Notes under the pieces: generated by a model | The model's database searches: none | Told to the model about the DNA's origin: nothing | The model's input: the letters and a program-made list of their open reading frames with translations, nothing else | Position numbers and translations under genes: made by a program | Part shown: positions 1 through 11,373 of the stretch, one piece after another | How the letters are laid out: every line of letters begins with the position of its first letter | Position numbering within the stretch: position 1 is the stretch's first letter | Assembly (NCBI GenBank): GCA_013368315.1 | Contig: JAACJM010000011.1 | Location: 496,001 to 560,000, forward strand | Reading direction: 5' to 3' | Source of the DNA: Tetrapyrgos nigripes | Lineage: Eukaryota > Basidiomycota > Agaricomycetes > Agaricales > Campanellaceae | DNA: 64,000 bases

Positions 1-1
1 G

Positions 2-196
2 CAGTGGGGGGAGAAGATGTATGTAGAAGCTGATGAATTTACTCAAGCCCCAGGAACTCTCAATACCCCCACTGCCTGTAACGAGGACGAAATTGCGATG
101 AATGAACTGGTACGCCCGATACCCGGCGAACAGTTTATGATAATTGATGAGCATATTTCTTTCTACGCAAGTTTACGTCTACGCCATGTGTATTAG
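2..196 (+). CDS. 3' end of an unidentified gene, weakly Pif1-helicase-like (partial)
   Basis: An open frame enters from the left edge of the window and stops at TAG 194-196 (64 residues). Its middle reads NEDEIAMNELVRPIPGEQ. The pattern of N, then a hydrophobic residue, MNE and IPGE resembles the segment of Pif1-like helicases encoded by Helitrons that follows the helicase motifs. That resemblance is from memory of the family and is short, so the identity is inference only. No helicase motif I-III is inside the window. It could equally be a host gene terminus or a random open frame. Confidence 0.3.
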   Translation, partial: QWGEKMYVEADEFTQAPGTLNTPTACNEDEIAMNELVRPIPGEQFMIIDEHISFYASLRLRHVY

Positions 197-1434
197 CCTC
201 CCCACTTTTCATCTCGACGTCCCCACTATGCCCGCCATCGCGTGATTGGCGCTCTCTAACTTTACCTACCCGTGCATTACCCCTCTTAATATTCCCCCCA
301 TCGTGTCCCCCCCTCCCCACAATCTTGCCCCCATCTGCATACAACGAACGAGAGCGGTCCAACCTCGTTAATGGAATTCACTCCCCCACCAACCTAACCG
401 ACCCATCCAAATTCTCCTGTTCAGGAACCCCATAGTCCGCCACGCGTAGAAGAGAAGGTGACAGAAGGTGGTTGATTTGGGTTTGATGAGCGGGGTTCTG
501 GTGTGGGTTTCTGGTTTTCGTCGAATCTGGGGGGAGTGTGGGGAACGTTTGGTGCGTTGACGACGTTGGTTGTGTGACTGCGGTTGAGGTGTATGGGGTT
601 GACGTTGAGGTGGATGATGGAATTGTTGTAGGGATGAGTCAGAGTCGGATACGGGTCGGTGGGGGTATCATAGTCGTATTCACCATCGCCTCCCGAGTCC
701 TCATCCTCTATCTATCCCCTCCATAGTACCAGCAGCAACGTGTCACACATCTTCTATCGTCTCCTTTTGCCTCGCCAAACCCATACCATCTCTCTTTCCA
801 TCTCCATCACCATTTCTACCCTCTGCCGATGCTGATACTGCTAACCTCATTGTCATGTCAGTAATGACGGCGGGTCCATGCAGGTTGAGGAGCCTGTATA
901 GCGATCCAGGTTTTACGGCCCCATAACTTGTGCACCCAAGAGGCGGTTAGGTAGGATGACGGTGACCATGACAAAGGCGACCATGACGATCACGGTGATG
1001 AGCGATGAGGTTCGGGATGGGGAACGAGAAGGCGATGTTGAAGGTGTCTTTGTCGAGGCGGAAGGCAAACTGAAGACGACGTGAGTCCATCATCTGGTAT
1101 GGCGTCGACGTAGTGGTTTAGCGGTCATGGAGAGAGGAAGAACAGAGTGGGTGGGTCTTCGTGTAGAGGTGGAAAGGGATTGATGGTTTGAAGTGGGTTT
1201 GAGATACCACTCACCTCATACTCGTACTCCTTCTCCTCATTAAGGCATCTCTTCTCCAATCGTCCTCCTACTTTTCTTCTGCTTAACGCGTTTTCGTGTG
1301 ATGCCATGTGAGACGGTGAAGGTGGAAGAAGGAGGTAGTAGGGAAGACGGTGAAGATGTTAGGCGTAGGCTGTGTGTGCTTGGTGATGGAAAAGAGCGTT
1401 TTAACCCCCAGGAGATCAAACAGTGAAGTAAGAA
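197..1434. other. No convincing gene; GAC/ATG-rich spacer
   Basis: Only short overlapping open frames on both strands, with no splice-joined gene that I can defend. Around 950-1080 the sequence is rich in GATGACC/ATGACG-like words, giving His/Asp-rich or hydrophobic translations depending on frame. I do not recognise a protein in it. Confidence 0.4.
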
Positions 1435-1441
1435 CATTAAC

Positions 1442-2707
1442 CCCAGTGAAAACGGACTGTGGTGAAATAGGATGAAATCTGCTGAAGATTGGTGGAAATC
1501 TGCCCGAATTGGGTCAAAACAGCGAAAAGAAGCGAAGAATATGCGTCATCTGCTGCAGTTAATTTCGAAGACCGCTGACATTGATCACTGTCTGATTCTG
1601 CTTAGCTAGCTTGAGATAAGTACAATTGTCATTGAGCTAATTTCCTCCCTTAGAAAATTTCTGACTTCGATTACCTTGTCAATTAGCTACAATTGTCGTC
1701 TTTCAATTTCTCGCCAATCTTAATCAAAATGGAACTTTGACAAACGTCACACGCTTCACTTCTCTGACGCGTACCACCACCATCCCTTCTGCCCTTTCTC
1801 TCCATACACCGTTCACTTGTCCGCCCACCCGCCCACCCGCCAATGTTCACAGCCCTCATGAGGGCGATCAGCGGTATGTGCTATGCGTCTGTGCTGCATG
1901 TGTCTGACAATTGCTCGCACCACAGGCACGCGTTTCTGAATCGATGGGATACGGTGGGTCTGAACTGGGCATATGCGTTCGAAAAGATTATATTCAGGTA
2001 CAGGTGAGTGACAATTGATTTTCGTCGCCCATGGTCATCCTAATGCGTCTATTGTATCAAACAGGTTCGTACATAATAGCGTTGTAGCTCGTGAGGTACG
2101 TCAGTTACGCGTCTTGGCCCATTTGTCCATCTGATACCTTTCTTTATGCAGTATCCACCTTCTCGCTTCCCATCTCACCCGCCTACGACGCGTCACTTCC
2201 GTTATCTTGCCTTTCACCATTCTCGACTCGTCAGCCCGGGGGACTTCGCATTTTTCCTTGGCTAACTTGCAGTGGGATGCAATCTGGTGAAGGGAATTGG
2301 AGTAGATTTGGGCAGAATGAGGCAGATTTGCACCAGCGCTTTTTGTAAATTTGTACAGTATGTAGCTTACCTGAATAACAATCCGATTTCAGCAGATTTG
2401 GATAGAATCCACCATATTAGTAATGCCAATTGGAGCAGATTTGGGCAGAATGACGCACTAAGCATTTTGATTAATTGCCTGTCAGACGTCAGTCTGGGAT
2501 GTGTCCGATTTGGCCAGAATCTGTTCAAATTGGATGGATTCTGGTGTACTTGACAAATGACTAATTTTTACGAACAGATCCTCAACAGATTTTCCAACAG
2601 AAAGTGAAAATAATAGGGTGAAATCTGCGGCGAGTCATCGAGGTTAAGATTCCGTCCGATTTTTGGGCAGATTTCGTCCTATTTCACCATAGTTGATTTT
2701 CACTGGG
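1442..2707. mobile_element. Non-autonomous DNA transposon, TIR CCCAGTGAAAA, 7-bp TSD CATTAAC
   Basis: The left end CCCAGTGAAAA and the right end TTTTCACTGGG are inverted copies. After a 7-bp variable stretch, both continue with TGGTGAAATAGGA and GAAATCTGC, so the inverted match extends about 40 bp with interruptions. The heptamer CATTAAC lies directly outside both ends (1435-1441 and 2708-2714), the signature of a target-site duplication. Inside, variants of GCAGATTTGGGCAGAAT occur many times in both orientations (for example near 1497, 2300, 2395, 2437, 2505, 2625, 2668), like subterminal transposase-binding repeats. There is no transposase frame. The superfamily is uncertain: hAT usually makes 8-bp duplications, and I could not fit 8 bp here. 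Confidence 0.75.
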
Positions 2708-2714
2708 CATTAAC

Positions 2715-3534
2715 TCTTACCTTTGGCTAACATTCTGAGGGTTCATCGCGTCAACTATCACGTTGAGGTCAGAGAGCAAGTTACACGCGTACACTGAGTA
2801 CCCTCGCAGTCACCCGCTACTTCTTCTCAAACTACTTCGACCACATAGCTGACTCATTTTCTATCATCCGTCGCACTACCAGGTCAATAAATCGACGATG
2901 ACCCCGTTCACAGCGTCAACTATGCCAAAATGACACAATTGAAGCGTTCTGAAGAAGCCTGAATATCCTGGTATCTGTTTACTCAACGGTGGCATGTATG
3001 ATGCTGCCATAACACACATTTTTTATAAAAGTATATAAAAATTGCATGGCCTAACCATGCAAAACGTTTTATAAAACCAATGGATCAACCATGGGGACTT
3101 TTATAACGCACTCTGCCCGCGCGCGATTTTTGCAAAAATCCAGCATCTCGTGGACCAATTTTCAGGACTGGTCCATCGCCCATTGCCCATTTCAGACAGG
3201 ACCTTTCATTGCCGGGTCCCACCGGATTATCCGGGAAATGTGAACCGATGGGCTAGACCCTGGGTCTCTGAAACGTGACCCTTGGTTGATATTGCTTACC
3301 GGTACGCGTCGTTGATACGGTAGATACCCACCTTCAATACCTCAGCGCAGCTGGTTCTACATCGTCAGGACTTAGGACACATACATAGACTGCATATTTA
3401 AGTGAGTATTTACTTCATATCTCTTTTCTCTTGCAGCACTGATATATTTTTCGCTCTAGATAGTATTGATCTGTACCAATGTACTTGATCCAAGAATACA
3501 ATATATTATGGTTACAAGAGTATAAATGCGAGAA
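2715..3534. other. Intergenic, no gene seen; contains one micro-palindrome
   Basis: No supported coding sequence. It holds the 80-bp palindromic repeat at 3021-3108 and otherwise the presumed 3' flank of the minus-strand gene that ends at 3535. A polyadenylation signal cannot be assigned with confidence. Confidence 0.4.
3021..3108. repeat. Micro-palindrome (TTTATAAAA boxes plus CATGG palindromes), copy 1
   Basis: A short block built of TTTATAAAA boxes alternating with imperfect palindromes around GCATGGCCTAACCATGC and ATGGATCAACCAT. Its ends, TTATAAAAGT and ACTTTTATAA, are inverted. A second copy lies at 34260-34339 in reverse orientation and shares the core TGCAAAACGTTTTATAAAA. It looks like a very short palindromic MITE. 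Confidence 0.6.
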
Positions 3535-5211
3535 TCAGCAGCTTTCAATGTAGCGGTTCGGTTTCGATACAATCCTCCTGCCCTTCATGGCTGGGTCCGG
3601 CTGACCAGGGTCGTTTTGGTTCGGGCATCCACTTTCCATGTCCCTACCCTTCTTTGGCTCAGGACCCTCATCCTCTGGCCCACGTTTACGTTTATCACCA
3701 CTCCCCAAACCATTCGTCGTCTCTGTCAATACCGTCTTTTTTGGCCCACGTCTCTTACCTCCTCCAGCACTACTGTCAGTCATGGGTCCAGCTCTTTTCT
3801 TCTCACCACGCTTCTGCTTCTGCCTCTGCTTCTTCTTCTCCTGGCCATCCGAGACATCATGGAAGATGGGCATCGGTTCTGATGGCCCAAGACTAACTGG
3901 ATTAGGCTCCTCTCCCAAATTATGAGCCGTCACTCCAGGAAGCTGAGGGTCCAGAGGAAAACCAGGGTCAGGTGTCGGGGAAAACCGGTATGGAGCGTCG
4001 ATGAGCTGGTTAGCGGCCTTCTCGGACATGGTAGCCTGAGGATGTGATGTATCCTCAGCTACCCTGATGGACAGGGCGGTACTATTCTCGGCTTGAAGAG
4101 ATGGAGCAACCTCGACAGGAGCAACCTCGGTAGAGACGGCCTTTTTGGACAGTAATGTGGGAGTGGAAGGGTTGGCTGCAACGCTGGCTTTTTCAGGGCC
4201 TATGGGGGGGTTGGCGTCAGGGAGGTTCGCTCTCATAGCCTTGATATAGTCAAGGACAAAACCGTCGTAGCTGTCAGCGACATTTTTTTCGTAGTCGGCA
4301 TATGCCTTGTTGTAGGGTAAGTCGAGCATATTTTGGCCCGAGTGATAACTGAAAGATTGATGAGTACAGGCCCTGCAAGCCTACGTTTAAGGTCACTTAC
4401 GCATAGGTCTGGATACTTTGGGTTGCTTCATCCCATCCTCCGACCAGCATGCTCACAGCCCAATTAGTGGTCCCATGCAAGCGATTGCACACACTGGCCA
4501 TATAGGCAGGAAAGCTCTGTATTATCCTTGCAGAAAAGGTAAGTAAGGTTATTCTGTAACAAGGAGGCGTAGAAAATGCTCACTTGCGTCCGTTGAGACT
4601 CCTTTTTTCACGTTCAACGTCTACGTCATGTTTGGCTTCTAACTCCTTCCTCTCCTCCTCACTGAGGTTGTCCCAAGACTCCTTTGCGATCTTAGCACCC
4701 AGAGCGAGATGCGCTCCCTTAGGAATCATTCTATCAGCACTCTGCTGGCGCAGCTCGGCTAGCTCTTTGTCAACCAGGGGTTTGAAGATTTCTTCATAAT
4801 TGGCATGTTGGTACTCTTGGACCACCTTTCTTTTGCTTCGCTTGGGAAGGAGCTATGACTTTTTGGACGTCGGAGGAGGAGACGGAAGCAGTTCTTTTGC
4901 TCTTGGTTGTATTGTTCTGGAGCCACGCCTCTAATTGCTGTTGCGCAAGGTAAGTAACATTGAAATTTAGTAACTGCCCCGTGAATCTAACTTACTGTCT
5001 TTCTCTTCTCAACATGAGCTGCGTAGGCACTAATCTGCTCAGCAGGAACTGTCAAGCCAGGATCGGGAAACTCGTCTTGGGTGGCAAACCATTCGGTAAA
5101 GAAGCCAGGCCGGAAGTCATTTAGTTTCTGAGTAGCCTGAGCAATATTGAAGTTCGGCAGTTGTGTCTGTAACCAGGTTCGCTGGGAAGGCGTCGTCCAA
5201 TACTTAGGCAT
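3535..5211 (-). pseudogene. Spliced hypothetical protein of a fungal lineage-specific family, probably frameshifted
   Basis: Read on the minus strand, four exons join with good GT-AG borders: 5211-4996, 4937-4584, 4514-4401 and 4348-3535. The start at 5211 gives MPKYWTTPSQRTWLQTQL. Later exons give a WLQNN segment, then GTTNWAVSMLVGGWDEATQ, then MLDLPYNKAYADYEKN, and a long Ser/Pro/Lys-rich tail with stretches such as KKKQRQKQKRGEKKR. I have seen this order of motifs in expanded Agaricomycete hypothetical proteins, but I know no function. Inside exon 2 the frame changes by one base near 4825-4860. Either a base is missing (pseudogene) or an unusually short 31-nt intron is removed. The gene is divergent from the one starting at 5477 and shares a 265-bp spacer with it. 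Confidence 0.6.
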
Positions 5212-5476
5212 CTGAATTGTTCCTGTGAATTCAATTACCAATACAACATAGGCTCGTGTTGAACTCACCGGATGTGGCGATTTTATAAAAAGAGACTCGC
5301 GTCGACTCACCAGATCTGGAGCTTTTTACTAAACCGCGATCCCCGCAATACTCTTCCTCGGCATCACGACAGCCACAGCTAGATAAACTTTACAACTGTA
5401 CAGTTGTGGACCAACAACTGCAAATAGGTTTATTTGCAGCTCAAACGTATACATCACCTTTCAAACTGAAAACAAA
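5212..5476. promoter_or_regulatory. Shared divergent spacer, possible bidirectional promoter
   Basis: 265 bp between two genes transcribed outward. It contains TTTTATAAAAA near 5280 and a CAACTGTACAGTTG palindrome near 5393-5406. A similar arrangement (CTTTTATAAAAA followed by ACTAAACC, an ACAGCCACA box and AACTGTAAAGTTG) occurs at about 12009-12095 without a recognisable gene beside it. Promoter function is inferred from position. Confidence 0.35.
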
Positions 5477-6109
5477 ATGTCGGACGCTCTCCCAACTCCC
5501 GCCGACGTGTTGCGTATTGTTCGCGGAGACCGAAGACGGCAAGCAGTAGATTGGTGGCGCGACAACGAACCCCGTATTTCCCAGCTTTATCGGCAAATTC
5601 TCGCTGAGTTCTTTCCTGGTACGTAGGTCTCTTTGTTATCGAAATGCTCCTCTTGACTTCCTTCTCTTTGCAGGGGCCGTCGATCAAATCTTTGAAGGCT
5701 TTATGAATGCTCAAAAGGAAAAATTCCTCGCTGACTTTGAAGCCGGTGGTACGTTGTCCTTCCTTTCTTCTCCCTATCTTTAGACTAATGGTCTGACTTT
5801 CGTTAGACATCAAGGAATCTCAAGCCGTTGCCGACAAAATCACTGAGCTCTGTGATTTCACCGTGATCTTCACCGACGGTATGTGTTAGACTTTTTTATT
5901 TCTTTTTCAGCACTGATCTTCATCTCACTTCAGACAACAACCCTGCTGCGGGTCCTATCCTTGGCGTCCCGTTCTACCAAGGGCCCCGAGAAGAGTCTGA
6001 TTGGACTCACCCTGAGTCACCCACCACCTGGTTCGGACATCACCAAAAGGTCCTCAACGATATAACGTTGGATGGGGCATTACCACAGCCCGTAACAGTG
6101 ACAGGATAG
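5477..6109 (+). CDS. Hypothetical 154-aa protein, four exons
   Basis: Exons 5477-5618, 5674-5748, 5807-5878 and 5934-6109 join in frame through three introns with clean GT-AG borders (55, 58 and 55 bp). All three introns interrupt after the first base of a codon. The protein starts MSDALPTPADVLRIVRGDRR, is rich in charged residues, and ends VLNDITLDGALPQPVTVTG. There is no signal peptide, membrane segment or domain that I recognise. The regular intron phase and absence of stops favour a real, intact gene. It is divergent from the 3535-5211 gene, so the two may be co-expressed. Function unknown. Confidence 0.65.
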
Positions 6110-8386
6110 TGATTAGCCTTTATCACGTCGCTGTCATGATTTCAAAGTGCTATCACACCCCGTCATGATTTTGGGAGAGTTATAACACTTCCTCACAATG
6201 GCAAGGGTATGATAGCACATTGTATAGGCCGAGCATTGTGACAGGCCGTGAGCATGGATGACGAGGATTATAATGACCCGGCGGCGCATCATTACAGCAC
6301 AGTTCTTGCACTGGTAGGAGAACAGTGGGATCAGAGTAGCAAAGGTTGGACTCAGAAGCAGGTCGAGTGTTCATATACTCATAGTATCATTGCATGAAGT
6401 CACTGCCAGATAACAGAGTATGTTTGGTACTCATAAATACTCAGTACCACCATGGCATTAGATGAAAGTCTGTAGTATTCTGAGACAAGTAATAAATGTA
6501 GAAACATGTACCTACAGCAAAACAGCAAACAAACACATAAACGAAAGCGAAGGGACTCGGATGAAGGGAAAGTGCAGCTGAGATGTATCAGTAAGAGCAG
6601 TGGATCTAACACAGTTTACGGAGAAAAAGACTGAGTGGGAACGTAAGACGATGTAGATGTAGACGATAACACATCAGTTGCTTGCGGATCGTGAATCTGA
6701 GGACAGCCGTTCCAGAGGTAGACTAATGAAGAGTATGCACTGTCGTTCAATGACAGGGTATACTAGATCTTGCGGTGGTGAATTAGACGCATGCATGGAA
6801 TGAGGCAGTCCTCAGACGAATTAGCACATCTGGCATAAGAAAAACAAAAAACAGCAAGACAACATACCTAGTTGTCATCCTCCCAAACACGAGCTTCCAC
6901 CACGAGACCCAGAGCAACCACCCTTGGATGAAGAGGTTGGAAATGCCACTCGCCATAAGCTCTGATATCTGTACCTGAATGACATCGGTCGGTATACTTA
7001 TGCGCAAATTTTGCTGACATAGATGAAAAGGATGCTATCACTAAGCGTTTTGTGCAGTCAGTAAAGAGGGAAGGATGAGTATATGCATGTTACTTCAACT
7101 TACAATGCAGCAACGGCCCTCCCCGCCCCATCCTCTAGACTTGCTGCGAGAGCTTCTTAAAATCGACGTTGGAGAGGAGTCCAAAAGATTCTACGAGGTT
7201 TGTACGCATGATAGTCTGACAGATTCCAATACCTGACACTAATTAAGTAAGTACTCAGTACTCAGTGGTGCTTGGAGGCGTCCGTTGTGCCGATAACGAC
7301 GTCGATGAGTCAAGGAAACTTCGCCAATTTGAAGATGACGTCAGATGACGTAGTTTCAAACTCCGCTACAACCAGCTGGGCGACGCGTCGACTTCTTTCC
7401 TCCTCCTCCACCACCATCACTATCTCCTCTCTTTCCTCCTCTTTCCACTCCCTCCGTATCTATCCAAATCTCATGCCTACGCCTCCCCGACAACTCGCCC
7501 AATCCCGGCCCTTCACTCCGACTGCGTGGTAGGCTTTTGGTGACTTGCTGTGTTCCTTTTGCTCGCTTTAGCAGTTTTCTTCGTTTCTCGACCTTGACAG
7601 CAAAGGCGAGGATGCCCAAGGTAGCTTAAAAATGTCTTGACGTGAGCGTTGTTCCATGTCTTCTGTTTGACCGTCTGACTTATTCTCCACGAGGGTTCCC
7701 TCCCGACACGCCAACACAGACCCATCGCCGGAACATACCATTTTCCATTCCGCTATATCTTCGTCAGCTGCTTTCCCACTTTGCAATTGTTGTTCAACAG
7801 GAGGCTATGCCGCCGGTGGTCTTTCTTGCGCTATGTAGAGAAGAGGATATCACGAACGGGGCAGCTATTGGCGCTGACGGATGGGCAGGGTGCACGTATG
7901 GCATCGATTAGAGGTGTGTATACACTTTCATATCATTCTACCCGTCTCTTATATTGCGCGCAACACCTCAGACCACCTGCAACGACCTTCAAATCACTGC
8001 TAGGTACGCGTATACACTCTTTATTCCATCTTACCCATCTCTTACCTTGCGTAAAACACCTCAGAACACCTTCAACGACCTTTAAATCACTGCTAAGTAC
8101 GCATACATCCGCATTTCTCCGGTCCTTGCTATCACTAATTATTATTCTTCGTTCAACTTCTAGCTCGGTCTTGTTTTTCTTTACTTTACCTCTTTTCCCT
8201 CATTATTGTTTATCATGGTTATTGCATAGTTTTTCGCTCTATGTCGGTGAGTATCCCTTCAGTTTTTTAAAATTCATATCTCTGACTGAAACTCGTAACA
8301 GATGTATGTGTATCCCTTTCCTGTGTTGTTCGAAGTGTGAGCATATTATGATGAGGTGCCGTTGTTGTTTCTTGCATTTGTATATA
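6110..8386. other. Intergenic tract with only weak coding hints
   Basis: No complete gene can be supported. Two fragments might be exons. On the minus strand at about 6885-6975, ASGISNLFIQGWLLWVSWWK looks like a membrane segment followed by a GTATGT donor. On the plus strand at 7108-7200, ATG is followed by a 31-codon frame ending at a GTTTGT donor. Neither could be extended. The repeat GTCATGATTT occurs at 6135 and 6164. The last part carries a 93-bp tandem duplication (7912-8100). Confidence 0.4.
7912..8100. repeat. Imperfect tandem duplication, about 93 bp x 2
   Basis: Two adjacent copies each run from GTATACACTNT, through TCTTA-TTGCG, AACACCTCAGA and CAACGACCTT, to AAATCACTGCTA-GTACGC. 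Copy 1 is about 7916-8007 and copy 2 about 8008-8100. They differ by scattered substitutions, so the duplication is not recent. Confidence 0.7.
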
Positions 8387-8430
8387 CAGTCATGTACCGG
8401 TCCTTGAGACAGTACCGGTCCTTGAGACAC
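8387..8430 (+). repeat. Left TIR of pogo-type element, with a tandem inner copy
   Basis: The 25-bp TIR (8387-8411) is followed at once by a second copy of TACCGGTCCTTGAGACA (8412-8428). The right end has only one copy. Confidence 0.85.
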
Positions 8431-8849
8431 TTGTGAAAATCTATGTATATCTTATGATTGCTATCTTTCTTTCTGCTTCTAAGTTAGTCAAAAATATAGA
8501 TATACACTACCTTCATCTTTTGAGAAAGCGTTGGCCATCATGAGTGAGATTTGCGGGTGTGGTGCCCAGATGAATGTCTAATTTGACTCATTTTGAGACG
8601 CGTCAAATTTTGAGATGTGTCTGGAGACTGTTTTAAGGGTGATTTTGGTCCCAAATTTTGCTTGATGACGAAGATAAGGATTATATCTTGAAGTACCAAT
8701 GCTTGTTTAGGCAGTAGATCGATAACAAATGTGGTAGAAAGTTGTTGAAAAAAAAGGTCGCGAAAAGCGTGACAGCTTGACACGACCATCGCACTTCATT
8801 TATTTCCACTTCGTTCTCCACATCATCTCTTCATTTAAACCTGCCTGTT

Positions 8850-11135
8850 ATGGTAGGGAAAGCACAGTCTCAACTCAGGAAGGCCCACGACGCGTCTCAG
8901 CAGAAAGCCGGCCAATTGGAGTTAGCAGTCAACGCGTACACAGAAGAGCAAAAAAAACCCGAAGACGAAAGAAAGGGCTTGCGAAAGATTGCACTGGAGT
9001 ACAGGGTGGACAGGTCAACATTAAGCAGAAGAGTGAGGGGAGGTCGCACCATCCAGGAATTCAATGCATCGAAGCAGAAGCTGACCGAAGCAGAGGAGCG
9101 CATCATCGCAGATCATATCGTAAAATTAGGAAATCGCGCCCAGGGGCCCACGAAATTACAGATCGAAGAATTCGCAAATCATATTCTATTTAACAAGTAT
9201 GGAGAAAAGTACGAGAAAGTAGGCAAGAGATGGTTATACGACTTCTATGCACGACATCCAGAAATTGATACCTATTGGAGTAAATCCTTGGATACACAAA
9301 GAGCCGGTGCCTTGAACAAACATGTGGTGGAACATTGGTTTGCCTATGTCAAGACAAACGTGATTGATGTAGGGATCTTGCCGGAGGATTGGTATGGCAT
9401 GGATGAGACCAACTGTCCACGGGGAAATCTGGCGAAGGAACGAGTGGCTGGGGGTTCAAGGAAGAAGATCCAGCATCAGCAAGGAGGTGCAAATCGTGAA
9501 AATGTCACTGGGATAGTCACCATCTGTGGAGACGGCACTGTACTACGGCCAACTTTGATCTTCAAGGGAGCCAATCTATGGACGGCGTGGTGTAAAAATA
9601 ACATCGCAAATGCAACGTAGGTTTGAATAAACTCACCGCTAGGCTTTCACTGACATAACTCTAGGTTTTCGGCCTCTCCGAAAGGCTGGACTGACTCGGA
9701 GTTGACTATCAACTGGCTCGTCAATGACTTTGACCCACAGACACGAGAAAAGGCTCAGGGACGCACCAGGGCACTCTTCATGGATGGCCATTCTTCCCAT
9801 TTCACTGAACCTGTGATCCAGTTTGCATTAGCCAATGGAATTGTGGTCATAGGATACCCACCTCATTGTACCCATGCACTCCAAGGGCTTGACGTCGTCT
9901 GCTTTGCAAAGCTAAAAGCACAGCTGAAAAAAGCAGTTACCAAGTTTGAGGAGCTGCATCAGGAACCAGTTGGGAAGGCAGACTTCACAGGGGTTTTCGG
10001 AAAAGCATTCCTGGATTCCATCAACAATGACACCGTTCTCGCGGCATGGAAGGCAACAGGTCTCCACCCATTTGATCCATCAGTCATAACGAAGGAGCAG
10101 ATGCAGCCGGCAGAAGCGAAGTCAGTCAACAGCTCGTTCGCTTTGACACAGACAAGCCCAGTCAAGGCTATTGTAAAAAGTTTTCGCACCTATGAACCTT
10201 CATCATTCGAGCTGGATCCTTCCCTTGCTGCATGCCCCGCAACCCCTTCCACCTCAGCACACAGCTCCCCACCAATATCCAGCCCCCTACGACGCCCTAG
10301 AGAGCCACCATCCTCCCCTGAAACACCATCAAAGCGAATGCGTATCCTGACATCAAACCTTTCAGCCACCACATCGGCTTCATTCTTGACATCCAAAGAC
10401 CCCTACAGCTCAAGTATTTCCCTTCCAGCATTGCTCGAAAAAGAACTGGCCACTATGGAAGAACCAGACTGGGACCTTATCGGCATGTCTTCTGATCCTA
10501 GTCAGTACATCGGGAAGGAATCTATGGGAAGGCAAATTTTCAGACTCACCGGTGCTCTGTCAAATGCCAAATCTCTTATTGAAGTCCACCGAGAGAATGA
10601 GGAGGCTTGGGCAGCACAGGCAGTGCTACAGGATTTGACATTAGTTAAGATGAAGAGGGTCATCGTTGCACAGGAAGAGAGGAAGAAAGATAAAAAAGAA
10701 AAAGATAACATCTCACTTCCAGGTCCTGGTGAAGGTTATGCTCGCATCTGGTCAGATGAGAGTATCTTGGAGTTCAAAAGGAAGAAGCGGGAAGAACAAG
10801 AACAAGAGGCTAAAGCAAAGGAGGAAAGAGCCAAGAATAAGGAGGATATGAAGATAAAGAAGGCAGCCTTTGAGGCAGAGTGGAAGAGTATAATGGAGGG
10901 ACATCAAAGGGCAGTTGATGAGTGGAACGAAGAGTGTCGGAAATTGAAGGAAAATGGTGTAAAGAAGAAGGATTGGCCTTGGAAACCAACGCACATTAGC
11001 AAGAAAGATTTGTCGGTCCAGTGGTTTGGGACAAACAGGAAAGCATCCCAGACTGTTGATGGAGATGAGGAAGGGGCTGAAGGCGGCGAAGGCAATAATG
11101 AGAGGAATGAGGACGGCGAAATGGATGAGGATTGA
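8850..11135 (+). CDS. Pogo-type transposase, HTH_psq / CENP-B HTH and DDE_1 domains
   Basis: Two exons, 8850-9616 and 9665-11135, joined across a 48-bp GT-AG intron, give 745 aa. The N-terminus carries a psq-like helix-turn-helix (RKIALEYRVDRSTLSRRVRG, about residues 45-65). A CENP-B-type DNA-binding region follows, with AEERIIADHIVKLGNR and GKRWLYDFYARHPEI. The DDE_1 catalytic core shows WYGMDETNCP, then FMDGHSSHF, then GLDVVCFAKLKAQLKKAV. The first two supply catalytic aspartates, with the third acidic residue near GLDVV. The last 200 residues are Lys/Glu-rich and predicted coiled coil, ending in an acidic tail. The start at 8850 is the first ATG that keeps the HTH whole. It would act in the nucleus to cut and paste the surrounding element. 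Confidence 0.9.
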
Positions 11136-11348
11136 GGTTGCTTACTTAACATTGTCACAGTGTCTCAAGGAACCCGAAAGCGTGACATTTGGACTTTCTC
11201 GAAGAAAAAATTCCTCTGCTACATCCACTACTATTAGATACTACTTATTGTAGCTTACAAGATACTTTAAGGTATGCTAATGTAGCTGCAAAAAAAAGAT
11301 TTCGTATATTTGCCATGTATCGAGTACTAGAGACAGAACTCAAATTTG

Positions 11349-11373
11349 TGTCTCAAGGACCGGTACATGACTG
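11349..11373 (-). repeat. Right TIR of pogo-type element
   Basis: Exact inverse of 8387-8411, followed by TA at 11374-11375. Confidence 0.9.

Larger units (their letters stand above)
8387..11373 (+). mobile_element. Pogo/Fot1-type DNA transposon (Tc1/mariner superfamily), apparently intact
   Basis: The element begins CAGTCATGTACCGGTCCTTG and ends with the inverse, giving a 25-bp perfect terminal inverted repeat ending in AGACA (left) and TGTCT (right). It is flanked by TA on both sides (8385-8386 and 11374-11375), the target expected for Tc1/mariner/pogo transposons. One spliced gene inside encodes a CENP-B-like HTH plus DDE_1 transposase with no premature stop. Total length 2,987 bp. Perfect ends and an open transposase suggest recent, possibly ongoing activity. 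Confidence 0.9.

Noticed and set aside
7642..8407. Plus-strand frames of 89 and 208 codons
   Set aside because: They span a tandem duplication and pyrimidine-rich low-complexity sequence, and have no recognisable protein features.
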